Shown here one piece after another: positions 14,103 through 22,091 of a stretch of DNA of 35,217 nt. The notes under the pieces were generated by a model, which saw only the letters and a list, made by a program, of their open reading frames with translations, did not search any database and had not been told where the DNA came from. The position numbers and the translations under genes are program-made. The number at the start of each line of letters is the position of its first letter. The stretch's first letter is position 1. Origin of the DNA: Blautia sp. OF03-15BH (GTDB lineage Bacteria > Bacillota > Clostridia > Lachnospirales > Lachnospiraceae); assembly GCF_003463065.1 (NCBI RefSeq), contig NZ_QSCM01000026.1:1-35217 (forward strand). Direction: 5' to 3'.

Positions 14103-17057
14103 TCAGATTGCTTTCAGAGAGAATCCGTAGGAGAATTCTTTCTCACTCAGCCGGTATTTGGGATCCAGGTCGGGGCCGCAGCTGGCGGAGCCGATGCCGC
14201 TTACCCGGTAGTCGATGCGGACATTGGTATTGGAGGGCTCCAGTTTGTAGGAGTGGTCTTTCTCCGTGAGTTCTTCTTTGGTGTAATGGGAAGTCTGAAA
14301 TTCCACTTCTCCTTCGGTACGGAAGGCAATGCCGCTTCCGGTGGCCGGATCTGTGAGGGATACTTCTTTTACATGGGTATGGTTTCCGTTTTCCTGCGGC
14401 ATGATGTAGGGAACATATTCCTCTGTCACGCTGGTAGTGAAACGGCCAACTTTTGCATGATGGCAGAGATCCTGATAGTTTTCTCCCGGTCCCATGCCGT
14501 AGTATTCCACTTCTTCCACAGCCGTGGGAAGGGTAAATTCATAGCCAAATCTCGGAAGCCAGATCGCCTTGGGATGTACTTTGGCATGAACGGAAACGTG
14601 AAGTTCCGGATCACCATGATCCAGGCGGGAAACGATCTCGTAGTGAAGAAGCGGACTTCTGGAAACACCGGCCAGACTTCCTTCGCTGAGGATTTCAATT
14701 CCTTTTTCTGTTTCTTTCCAGGTGAAGGAGTAGCATTTATCAAAGAGGCGGTTCATATTCCAGCCGCTTAAATTATCTCCGAAAAGTCCCCAGTTCATCT
14801 TGATATGACGGTCGTTATCCGTAGGCGCACGCCACACATCCAGATGAGCCGGCGATACCAGAAGATTCTTTCCGTTTTTCAGAATCCCGGTAAGGGTTCC
14901 GTGTACCTTGTGGAAGGTATAGGCAAGAGAAGCGGTTTCATCCGCAACCGTCAATGACAGTCTGTCTTCGCTCACTTTCCAGATTCCTTCGGAAACACTG
15001 CGCTCTGCAGGCACAATCTCTACAGGAAGCTTCTTCTGTACCATAGCAATCTCATAACCGGCTTCTGCCCACTCTGTCGCCTCTTTCTGATGAAGAGTCA
15101 GTGTCACATATGCGCCAAGCGTACAGGTCTTCGGCAAGGCCACCGGAAGGGTGATGACGGTCTTTTCACCTGCCGGAAGGTCCAGATTCAGCGTACCGGT
15201 GGCATTTTGAATACCATCCAGTTCCAGAGTCCATTTGAGATCATAATTTTTCAGATCTGTAACATAGTGACGGTTCCAGATCTCTACCCGGAGCTCGTTT
15301 TCCCCTGCCTCTTTCAGTTCTGCACGGAAGGGCTGGAAGACTGCTTTTGCCTCCAGGGAACCTGCCTTCACTTCTCTATTCGCAAATACCAGTCCATCTA
15401 CACAGAAGTTGTTATCGTCAGTCAGCTCGCCAAAATCACCGCCGTAGTAATATTTTCCGTCTTTCAGCACCGTATGGTCAGCCCACTCCCAGATACAGCC
15501 TCCGATCAGGCGCGGATACTTGTCAAAAAGTTCCTGATAATCATTCAGGTCTCCCGGTCCGTTTCCCATAGAATGGGCATACTCACAAAGGAAGAGCGGA
15601 CGACTGTCATCCTTTTCACCGTCTGCAATCAGATCAGAGAACTCCCGATACATGTGGCTCTCCACATCGTACATCGTCGGCGTGTTCAGCATATTGGCAC
15701 GCTCATAATGGATCAGTCTTTCCGGATCACGCTGTTTTGTCCAGCGGCACATATCATCATAATGACAGCCGTAACCGGACTCATTTCCGATGGACCACAT
15801 GATGACGCTGCAGGAGTTCTTGTCCCGCTCTACCATACGGCGCATGCGTTCCATAAGAGCCTCGCCCCAGTCCGGATGGTCTGTCGGCCAGGTACGGTCA
15901 TACATATGGTAACTCCAGAGCGTTTCTCTGGTAACAAAGCCGTGCATTTCAATATCTGCCTCATCTACCACATAGAAGCCCAGGCGGTCGCATTCCCGGA
16001 TAAATTCCGGTGCGGGCGGGTAATGGGAGGTGCGGACGGTATTGATGTTCAGTTTTTTCATCAGATAAAGATCTTTCCGGATATCCTCAAGGCTCATGAC
16101 ATGACCTTTGACCGGATCGGTGTCATGATGGTTCACACCTTTCAGCTGTACGGAAACGCCATTGATCAGAAGCTCTCCTTTTGGAGAGATGGCAATGGTA
16201 CGGAAGCCTACAGGCACCGGAATGTATTCACCGAAACCTTCCAGTACCAGTGTGTAGAGGTTCGGGACCTCCGCACTCCAGGCTTTTGCATCGGGAACGC
16301 TGAATACTGTTTTTCCATCAACGATGGTCTGCTTCCGGATACATTCAGCTCCGTCATAAAGGCAGGCAGTGACTTCTCCCTCCGGAGCGGTCACTTTTAC
16401 AGAAAGTTCTGTAAGATCTGCATGGACTTCTACATCCTGTACATGCTCTGCCGGGCGGGTCAGTGCATACACATCACGGAAGATTCCTGTCATACGGAAG
16501 AAATCCTGATCCTCCATGTAGCTTCCGTCACACCATTTAAGGACTTTTACCACGATCTCGTTTTTGCCCTCATGAAGATACGGTGTCACATCAAATTCCG
16601 CTGTACAGTGGCTGCACTGGCTGTAGCCGATCTCCTGTCCATTGATGCAGAGGTAAAAACAGGGATTCACTCCTTCAAATACCAGATAGGTCTTTTTGGT
16701 AAGATCCGTACAGTCCAGCCAGGTACGATAAACACCACAGGGGTTTTCATCCGGCACATAAGGCGGATCTACCGGATACGGATAGTTTACATTGGTGTAA
16801 CAGGGCGGTTCAAAGCCCTCCATCTGCCAGTTGGACGGAACCGGGATCTTCCCCCATTCCGTGATCTCCTCCGGAACTTCATAGTAGGCGGGATAATAGT
16901 TGAAATCCCAGATTCCGTTCAGAAGATGAAATTCCCCGGATTTTTCTCTTTCTCCGGCCAAAGCCTTTTCCGTATTTTCAAAAGGAACATAATAGGCTCT
17001 CTCTTTTTCCCGGCCTTTTTCCAAGAAATGAGGATCCTGCCATTCACGACTGTTCAT
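14103..17057 (-). CDS. GH2 beta-galactosidase, LacZ type (cytoplasmic)
   Basis: A 984-residue glycoside hydrolase family 2 enzyme, expected to release beta-linked galactose. Domain order is LacZ-like: sugar-binding jelly roll (about 40-210), Ig-like domain (to about 310), TIM barrel (about 315-600), a second Ig-like domain, and the C-terminal beta-sandwich of LacZ (about 700-980). The acid/base Glu426 lies in IMWSIGNESGYG and the nucleophile Glu492 in LFLCEYAHSMGNG. The barrel also has the LacZ hallmarks NHHDTDP and RTSHYPP. No signal peptide is present. The SD is AAGGAGG. It starts 13 bp after the GH109-like gene and is the last gene of the operon, before the terminator at 13990-14029. In this setting it probably removes core beta-galactose after the alpha-linked caps are gone. 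Confidence 0.92.
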   Translation of the reverse strand: MNSREWQDPHFLEKGREKERAYYVPFENTEKALAGEREKSGEFHLLNGIWDFNYYPAYYEVPEEITEWGKIPVPSNWQMEGFEPPCYTNVNYPYPVDPPYVPDENPCGVYRTWLDCTDLTKKTYLVFEGVNPCFYLCINGQEIGYSQCSHCTAEFDVTPYLHEGKNEIVVKVLKWCDGSYMEDQDFFRMTGIFRDVYALTRPAEHVQDVEVHADLTELSVKVTAPEGEVTACLYDGAECIRKQTIVDGKTVFSVPDAKAWSAEVPNLYTLVLEGFGEYIPVPVGFRTIAISPKGELLINGVSVQLKGVNHHDTDPVKGHVMSLEDIRKDLYLMKKLNINTVRTSHYPPAPEFIRECDRLGFYVVDEADIEMHGFVTRETLWSYHMYDRTWPTDHPDWGEALMERMRRMVERDKNSCSVIMWSIGNESGYGCHYDDMCRWTKQRDPERLIHYERANMLNTPTMYDVESHMYREFSDLIADGEKDDSRPLFLCEYAHSMGNGPGDLNDYQELFDKYPRLIGGCIWEWADHTVLKDGKYYYGGDFGELTDDNNFCVDGLVFANREVKAGSLEAKAVFQPFRAELKEAGENELRVEIWNRHYVTDLKNYDLKWTLELDGIQNATGTLNLDLPAGEKTVITLPVALPKTCTLGAYVTLTLHQKEATEWAEAGYEIAMVQKKLPVEIVPAERSVSEGIWKVSEDRLSLTVADETASLAYTFHKVHGTLTGILKNGKNLLVSPAHLDVWRAPTDNDRHIKMNWGLFGDNLSGWNMNRLFDKCYSFTWKETEKGIEILSEGSLAGVSRSPLLHYEIVSRLDHGDPELHVSVHAKVHPKAIWLPRFGYEFTLPTAVEEVEYYGMGPGENYQDLCHHAKVGRFTTSVTEEYVPYIMPQENGNHTHVKEVSLTDPATGSGIAFRTEGEVEFQTSHYTKEELTEKDHSYKLEPSNTNVRIDYRVSGIGSASCGPDLDPKYRLSEKEFSYGFSLKAI

Positions 17058-17070
17058 ATTTCATTCCTCC

Positions 17071-18273
17071 TTATTTTCTCCTGAGCCACATACCATTGGT
17101 AAAATCAGGGATCGCAACCGGCTGGCCGCCAAGCGCGATGGACTGCTCTGCCAGAGCAGAAATGCTCATCCAGGCTGCCAGGTCATATACATCGATGGGA
17201 GCCTCGCTCTGATTCTGCACACTTTCAACAAAATCACAGAATACCAGCCAGTCCATGCCGCCGTGTCCTTCCTTGATCCCTTCAGCCATGTATTTTTTCC
17301 ATACGGGATGCTCGTATTTTTCCCGGTATTCTTCCACGTTGCCCCAGTGTTTTTTCCACTCAAAATGATCCTTTGCATGCTCTTCGCCGTCAATGAAAAG
17401 AGACTGGTTGTCCTCAAAATACATACCTTTGGTCCCCTGTACGGTGAAGCCTCTGGAGTAGTATCTCGGAAGGGTTGTGTCCAGTGTCAGAAGGATCGTT
17501 TCCCCATTTGCACAAGTGATGATGGTATTTACCACGTCTCCCTGGCGGAACTCGGTGTTCATCAGCACTTCATCGTCCGCCTTGTTGTTTTTGATATATT
17601 CTTTCATACCTGCCGCCCTGGATGCCATGGCTGTCAGCGTCAGCATCCGGTTTCCCCGGTTGATATGAAGGACTTTTGCGATAGGACCAAGCTCATGGGT
17701 CGGATAGTTCTCGGTATTTCTGTGAATGTAGTTGTCCAGACGGTAATGACGGTTCTCTCTTCCGAAAGCAACCTCATCCCGAAGGTCATGCTTATAGCCG
17801 CCCTCGCAGTGAACGATGGTTCCGAGAACGCCCATCTCAGACATGTGATAGACCATCATCTCATCCCTGCCATACACACAGTTTTCCAGAAGCATGACCG
17901 GCACACGGGTCCGCTCATAAGCTTCAACGATCTTCCAGCATTCCTGAACGGTATACGCACCACCAACCTCGCAGCCTACATATTTTCCGGCCTCCATAAA
18001 CTCAATGGCAAGGTTCAGATGATTTTCCCAGGAGGTGCAGAGGATCACTGCATCTACATGCTCCATCTTCAGAATGTCTTTATAGTCCAATGTGGTCTGA
18101 GGGCGGGGACGGCCGCTCTTTTCAATCAGTTCGGCCGCTTCCTGACAGCGATCCTCATACACATCGCAGACAACGGCAAACTCCACATCCTCATGATGCA
18201 GAAATACCGTTTTCAAAAGGCCGATTCCACGGCCTCCCAGACCAATCAAACCTAACGTCACTTTCTTTCCCAC
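17071..18273 (-). CDS. GH109-like NAD-dependent glycosidase / Gfo/Idh/MocA protein
   Basis: A 400-residue protein with a Rossmann motif LIGLGGRGIG (about 8-17). It resembles GH109, the NAD+-using alpha-N-acetylgalactosaminidases that cleave blood-group A antigen. Shared hallmarks are VPVMLLENCVYGRDE, the motif NYPTHELGP with Tyr190 and His193, HDLRDE, and GHGGMDWLV near the C-terminus. Known GH109 enzymes oxidise C3, eliminate the aglycone and reduce again. The usual EKP is replaced here by GCEVGGAYT. It starts with GTG at 18271-18273 behind GGAGG; no ATG fits. It sits between the GH110-like and GH2 genes with gaps of 89 and 13 bp. No signal peptide, so cytoplasmic. A sugar dehydrogenase is the alternative. 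Confidence 0.7.
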   Translation of the reverse strand: MGKKVTLGLIGLGGRGIGLLKTVFLHHEDVEFAVVCDVYEDRCQEAAELIEKSGRPRPQTTLDYKDILKMEHVDAVILCTSWENHLNLAIEFMEAGKYVGCEVGGAYTVQECWKIVEAYERTRVPVMLLENCVYGRDEMMVYHMSEMGVLGTIVHCEGGYKHDLRDEVAFGRENRHYRLDNYIHRNTENYPTHELGPIAKVLHINRGNRMLTLTAMASRAAGMKEYIKNNKADDEVLMNTEFRQGDVVNTIITCANGETILLTLDTTLPRYYSRGFTVQGTKGMYFEDNQSLFIDGEEHAKDHFEWKKHWGNVEEYREKYEHPVWKKYMAEGIKEGHGGMDWLVFCDFVESVQNQSEAPIDVYDLAAWMSISALAEQSIALGGQPVAIPDFTNGMWLRRK

Positions 18274-18362
18274 AATAAAGTCCTCCTTTTTCCGTTAGCT
18301 ATAACGCTATCCTATCATAAATTTTCCACAAAAAAAATACACAATAAGCCTGTTTTTTATAC

Positions 18363-20036
18363 TTATTCTCTTCGATACTCTCCCACATCAGAAAGTTTCA
18401 CCCAATTTTCTTCCGTCCCCGGCGCCGTAACATGGTTTCCGGCAAAGACCACGGTCTCTACATTTTTCGCGTTCAGAAGTTCTCCATCCTGACTGATGAA
18501 TTCGTTGTCCCGGATCTCCAGATACTGATGGAGTTTCTGATCCGGCAGGATTTCCCGTACCGGCGTATCCACCTGAATCACGCCCTGGCCCCAGTTTTTC
18601 ACAGAATCACAGTCTTCAAAGCGGTTATTTTCCACCACGATATGCTTCGTCGCTCCGGATTCGAACCAGTCGGCTGCGTCACCGGAGATCAGAACCGCCG
18701 TTCCGGCGGTATGGAAGGTATTGTTTCGTACCACTACGGTTCCGGCACTGGTGAGAAGAAAGCCTCTGGCACGGTTGTTTTGGACGGTACAGCCTTCGAT
18801 CAGGACATCTGGCACGTAGCTGATATTTTCGATGCTGTCCTTTTCCTTGATTCCCTCCGGCAGCTCGTCTTCAAATTTTACATAGGTATAATCTTTATTT
18901 AAGGTAACGATGCGCTCCGCCCGGCTTTCTCCCCTGGAAAGAAGGGTTTCATAGTGAACAAAAGAGAACTGATCTCCTTCCTTTCCCACCGGTACCCCTT
19001 TCTGCTGATGATGTACCAACTCCACCAACAGTTCGTTTTTGCTTAATACCTTTTTCACCCGGGCATAGATGCCATGAATATTCACCGCATCATCCAGCTG
19101 GCGCTCAAAGAGACAGTTCCGGATCTCAATCTTTCCACGGCAATAGACAAAATGGGTGGCATCCGCTGCCAGAGAAAACCAGTGTCCGCTTCCCGGTTTT
19201 CCGGTGACTGCCACCCGATCCAGCAGAATGTTTTCCGTAAACTGGGCAGTGATTCCCATTCCGGCGCAATGATAGATGGTCACATCCCGGAAGGTAATGT
19301 CTTTGCTGTCCGTCACATAGGTGGCCGGATAGTTTCTCGGATGGTGGCGAAGGACGATCACATGGCCCGGCGTATACCCATCAAAGGATTTCATACGACC
19401 GGTGCCCTCCAGGGTAACCTCCACCAGTCCTTCCTCCAGTTCCTTCCAGATCCCATAGTCGGCATGGGGCTCTGTTCCAAAGCCCATCTCATAAGGGCCT
19501 TCTGAAGGCTCCCCTTTTTGCGGATCCACTTCCATCCAGAAGGGAATCTCATGGCAGAAATTTTCTCCGGTGAAAAAGATCCGCTGATGGGCTACATAAT
19601 AAGGAAACCGTCCTTTATCGATTCGAAGCTGCATGGAAGGGCCATCGACAGAGACAATGGTTCCCTCGGAATAAGCCGGACGCTCATAATCGATGGAAAA
19701 TCCCTCCAGAGTCACATCCTCACTGTTATGAAAATAGAAAGCCAGAAGCTCTGTATGGAAAATAAAAGCGCTGTTCTTTCCCCGAATGGTCAGATGGCGG
19801 CAGTCCGTCAGGTCAAAGGCAATCCGTTTGATGGTGTCTTCGTCATGGTTGGAAATGCAAAGCGTCCGCTCAAAGGCATAATCCGGATAAAAATGATAGG
19901 TTCCCTCTTCGAAAATAAGTTCCGCTGCTTCCTCTGTATTCCGGCATTCCTCCAGAATTTTCCTGAGGTACAGCATGTTCATCCGGTCTTTTTCTCCTGG
20001 GTAAATTCCATAATCTTTTACAACTATTGTTCTCAT
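18363..20036 (-). CDS. GH110-like alpha-1,3-galactosidase (right-handed beta-helix)
   Basis: A 557-residue beta-helix protein resembling GH110, exo-alpha-1,3-galactosidases acting on blood-group B and related Gal-alpha-1,3-Gal structures. Features include the opening ELIFEEGTYHFYPDYA, CISNHDEDTIKRIAFDL, the block EDVTLEGFSIDYERPAYSEG, and repeated helix turns (DVLIEGCTVQNNRARGFLL, TVVVRNNTFHTAGTAVLIS). Asp292 (SLAADATHF), Asp315 and Asp316 (QLDDAVNIHG) have the spacing D, +23, +24 that I recall for the GH110 catalytic Asp trio. Length is close to the family's catalytic core. No signal peptide: family members from Bacteroides are usually exported, so this one is probably cytoplasmic. The SD is GGAG. 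It leads a three-enzyme run with the GH109-like and GH2 genes. Confidence 0.75.
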   Translation of the reverse strand: MRTIVVKDYGIYPGEKDRMNMLYLRKILEECRNTEEAAELIFEEGTYHFYPDYAFERTLCISNHDEDTIKRIAFDLTDCRHLTIRGKNSAFIFHTELLAFYFHNSEDVTLEGFSIDYERPAYSEGTIVSVDGPSMQLRIDKGRFPYYVAHQRIFFTGENFCHEIPFWMEVDPQKGEPSEGPYEMGFGTEPHADYGIWKELEEGLVEVTLEGTGRMKSFDGYTPGHVIVLRHHPRNYPATYVTDSKDITFRDVTIYHCAGMGITAQFTENILLDRVAVTGKPGSGHWFSLAADATHFVYCRGKIEIRNCLFERQLDDAVNIHGIYARVKKVLSKNELLVELVHHQQKGVPVGKEGDQFSFVHYETLLSRGESRAERIVTLNKDYTYVKFEDELPEGIKEKDSIENISYVPDVLIEGCTVQNNRARGFLLTSAGTVVVRNNTFHTAGTAVLISGDAADWFESGATKHIVVENNRFEDCDSVKNWGQGVIQVDTPVREILPDQKLHQYLEIRDNEFISQDGELLNAKNVETVVFAGNHVTAPGTEENWVKLSDVGEYRRE

Positions 20037-20066
20037 ATAGTCTTCTCCTGTGAATCGTTTTTTTCT

Positions 20067-20128
20067 GTAATAGTTTAGAACAGGGCATAGAACTGTGGCC
20101 TGTTGGCCAAAACGTCCTGAACAGTTAG
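20067..20128. repeat. 62-bp small element with TAACTGTTCAG-like ends
   Basis: The ends GTAATAGTTTAGAAC (20067-20081) and GTCCTGAACAGTTAG (20114-20128) are inverted at 10 of 15 positions. Inside is the hairpin TGGCC-TGTT-GGCCA. The ends resemble those of the element at 298-442. It lies in the gap before the GH110-like gene; any role in transcription is unknown, and TGGCCTGTTGGCCA could also be an operator. Confidence 0.35.
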
Positions 20129-20149
20129 TTTTCTCTTATGATACACGAT

Positions 20150-20179
20150 ATGCCGCAATAAAACAGCTTATTGCGGCAT
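20150..20179. terminator. Perfect 12-bp hairpin between lplC-like and GH110-like genes
   Basis: ATGCCGCAATAA (20150-20161) and TTATTGCGGCAT (20168-20179) pair perfectly around a 6-nt loop. It lies 13 bp after the permease stop. On the minus strand no long U-run follows, so it may attenuate or stabilise rather than stop transcription, lowering enzyme output relative to the importer. Confidence 0.5.
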
Positions 20180-20191
20180 AGCAGATTTCTT

Positions 20192-21118
20192 TTATTCTTT
20201 TACGGATCCTACCAGTACCCCTTTTACAAAGTATTTCTGAAGGAAGGGATAAACCAGGAGGATCGGTACTGTGGTGACAATGATCGTAGCGTATTTGATG
20301 ATCTCCTGCAAAAGCACCGAATCTGCGGTTACTCCCACGCTGCTGGAAAGAAGAGCATCCATATCCTCCTGTTTGACCAGAAGCTCCCGAAGGAACATCT
20401 GCAGGGGGTAAAGATCTCGCCTTTTCTGAAGATACACCAGAGCATTGTACCACTCGCCCCATTTTCCTACGGCATAGAACAGAGTAATGGTCGCCAGAGC
20501 CGCCTTGGAAAGGGGCAGGGTGATCTTCGTCAGCATGGTAAAATGATTGGCTCCATCCAGTGCCGCCGACTCATACAGGCTCTCCGGCACCGACTCAAAG
20601 GAAGTCCGAAGCACGATCATGTTGTAGACACTGAGCATGCCCGGCACGATCATGGCCCAGATGGTATTGGTCAGGCCCAGTTTCTGCACCACCAGGAAGG
20701 TAGGAACCATACCGCCGCTGAAGAACATCGTAAAAATGATAAAGAGCATAATCGGTTTCTTCAAAAGAAACCCTTTTCTGGAAAGCGGATACGCTCCCAG
20801 CACCGTAATGGTCATGCTGCAGAGGGTTCCGACTACCACATAAAAGATCGTGTTGCGGAAGCCCAGCCAGATATTTTCTGAATTTAATACCGCTTCATAA
20901 CCTCTGGTAGAAAAACCAGCCGGTCTCCAGAGAAGCCCTGTCACTTTTCCAAACTCCACCGGATCACTTAAGGAGGCAAAGAGCACATACAAAAGTGGAT
21001 ACAGCGTGATCAGCATCAGGAGCACCATAAAACAGTTATTGATCACCCGGAAGATCTTCTCACCCCGGCCCACAATGACCCGGCTGTTTTCTTCCATTCC
21101 TTTTTTTCTTCTTTTCAC
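20192..21118 (-). CDS. ABC transporter permease, LplC type
   Basis: A 308-residue inner-membrane permease of the LplC/YtcP branch of carbohydrate importers, with six hydrophobic segments and the family-typical TLYPLLYVLFASLSDP. The EAA loop is SLYESAALDGANHFTMLTKI, and the C-terminus ends KYFVKGVLVGSVKE. The start is GTG at 21116-21118 behind GGGGGGAG; an internal ATG seven codons later is a weaker choice. It follows the LplB-type gene by 13 bp and forms the channel heterodimer with it. The LplABC branch usually handles complex oligosaccharides, consistent with the neighbouring exo-glycosidases. No ATPase is encoded nearby. Confidence 0.9.
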   Translation of the reverse strand: MKRRKKGMEENSRVIVGRGEKIFRVINNCFMVLLMLITLYPLLYVLFASLSDPVEFGKVTGLLWRPAGFSTRGYEAVLNSENIWLGFRNTIFYVVVGTLCSMTITVLGAYPLSRKGFLLKKPIMLFIIFTMFFSGGMVPTFLVVQKLGLTNTIWAMIVPGMLSVYNMIVLRTSFESVPESLYESAALDGANHFTMLTKITLPLSKAALATITLFYAVGKWGEWYNALVYLQKRRDLYPLQMFLRELLVKQEDMDALLSSSVGVTADSVLLQEIIKYATIIVTTVPILLVYPFLQKYFVKGVLVGSVKE

Positions 21119-21131
21119 TGGTTCTCCCCCC

Positions 21132-22070
21132 TTACCACAGACTGTTTCCGTTGACCTTCTGGCTCAATTTATTGGCCCCGCTCAGAAGGATCAGGTTGAT
21201 CACGGAGTTGAAAAGGCCGACTGCCGTGGAATAACTGTAGTTCATTTCTTCGAAACCTTTCCGGTAAACGAAGGTGGAAATGATATCCGACGTTTCATAG
21301 GTCACCGGAGACTGGATCAGGAAGGCTTTTTCCCAACCCACATTCATTAATCCGCCCACAGCCATGATAAACATGATCACGATGATGGGCAGCATCCCAG
21401 GAAGGGTCACATGCCAGATCTGCCGGAATTTGTTGGCCCCGTCAATACGGGCTGCCTCGTAAAGCTGCGGATTGATGCCGGTAATGGCCGCCAGATAGAC
21501 AATGGAGCCCCATCCGAAGCTTTGCCATACCTCAGAAACAATGTAGATTGCCCGGAAGCAGTGAGGATCCGCAATCAGGCTTCCCTGATGACCCGTAAGA
21601 GAATTGACCATCTGGGTGATAAAGCCATCACTGTTGGTGAACACCAGAATCAGACTGGCGATCACCACAGTAGTGATAAAGTGGGGCAGATAGGTAATGG
21701 TCTGTACCACCTTTTTGAAATGTATGTTTACGACTTCATTTAAGAGAATCGCAAAGATAATCGGAGCGCTGAAGCCAAAGAGAAGATTCAGGCCACTGAT
21801 CATCAGGGTGTTCTTCAGCGTCCTCCCGAAGAATACGGAACCGACAAACTCTTTGAAATACTTAAGGCCTACCCAGGAGCTTCCGAGAATGCCCAGTCTT
21901 GGTTTAAAGTTTTTGAATGCGATAATGACTCCGTACATCGGGGCGTAGCAGAAAATAATCAGGTAAATCAGAACCGGCAGAAGCATCACATAGAGCAGCC
22001 AGTTTTTCTGGAAATCGGTTTTCAGTCTCCGTGAAAATGGTTCCGCTTTCCTTTTTTGACTTTTTTTCAT
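21132..22070 (-). CDS. ABC transporter permease, LplB type
   Basis: A 312-residue permease with a basic N-terminus and the opening NWLLYVMLLPVLIYLIIFCY, followed by YGVIIAFKNFKPRLGI, typical of LplB/YteP proteins. The EAA loop is QLYEAARIDGANKFRQIWHV. Six hydrophobic segments are present. The start is ATG 22070 with AAGGGGG about 10 nt upstream. It lies 21 bp after the binding-protein gene and 13 bp before the LplC-type gene. Together they import the ligand of the 22092-23696 binding protein. Confidence 0.92.
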   Translation of the reverse strand: MKKSQKRKAEPFSRRLKTDFQKNWLLYVMLLPVLIYLIIFCYAPMYGVIIAFKNFKPRLGILGSSWVGLKYFKEFVGSVFFGRTLKNTLMISGLNLLFGFSAPIIFAILLNEVVNIHFKKVVQTITYLPHFITTVVIASLILVFTNSDGFITQMVNSLTGHQGSLIADPHCFRAIYIVSEVWQSFGWGSIVYLAAITGINPQLYEAARIDGANKFRQIWHVTLPGMLPIIVIMFIMAVGGLMNVGWEKAFLIQSPVTYETSDIISTFVYRKGFEEMNYSYSTAVGLFNSVINLILLSGANKLSQKVNGNSLW

Positions 22071-22091
22071 AGCATCAGCGCCCCCTTTTTC

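Noticed and set aside
15090..17084. A 664-codon open frame antisense to the GH2 gene
   Set aside because: It is a shadow of the GH2 codon pattern; the protein has no recognisable domain and no ribosome binding site, while the opposite strand has full LacZ motifs.
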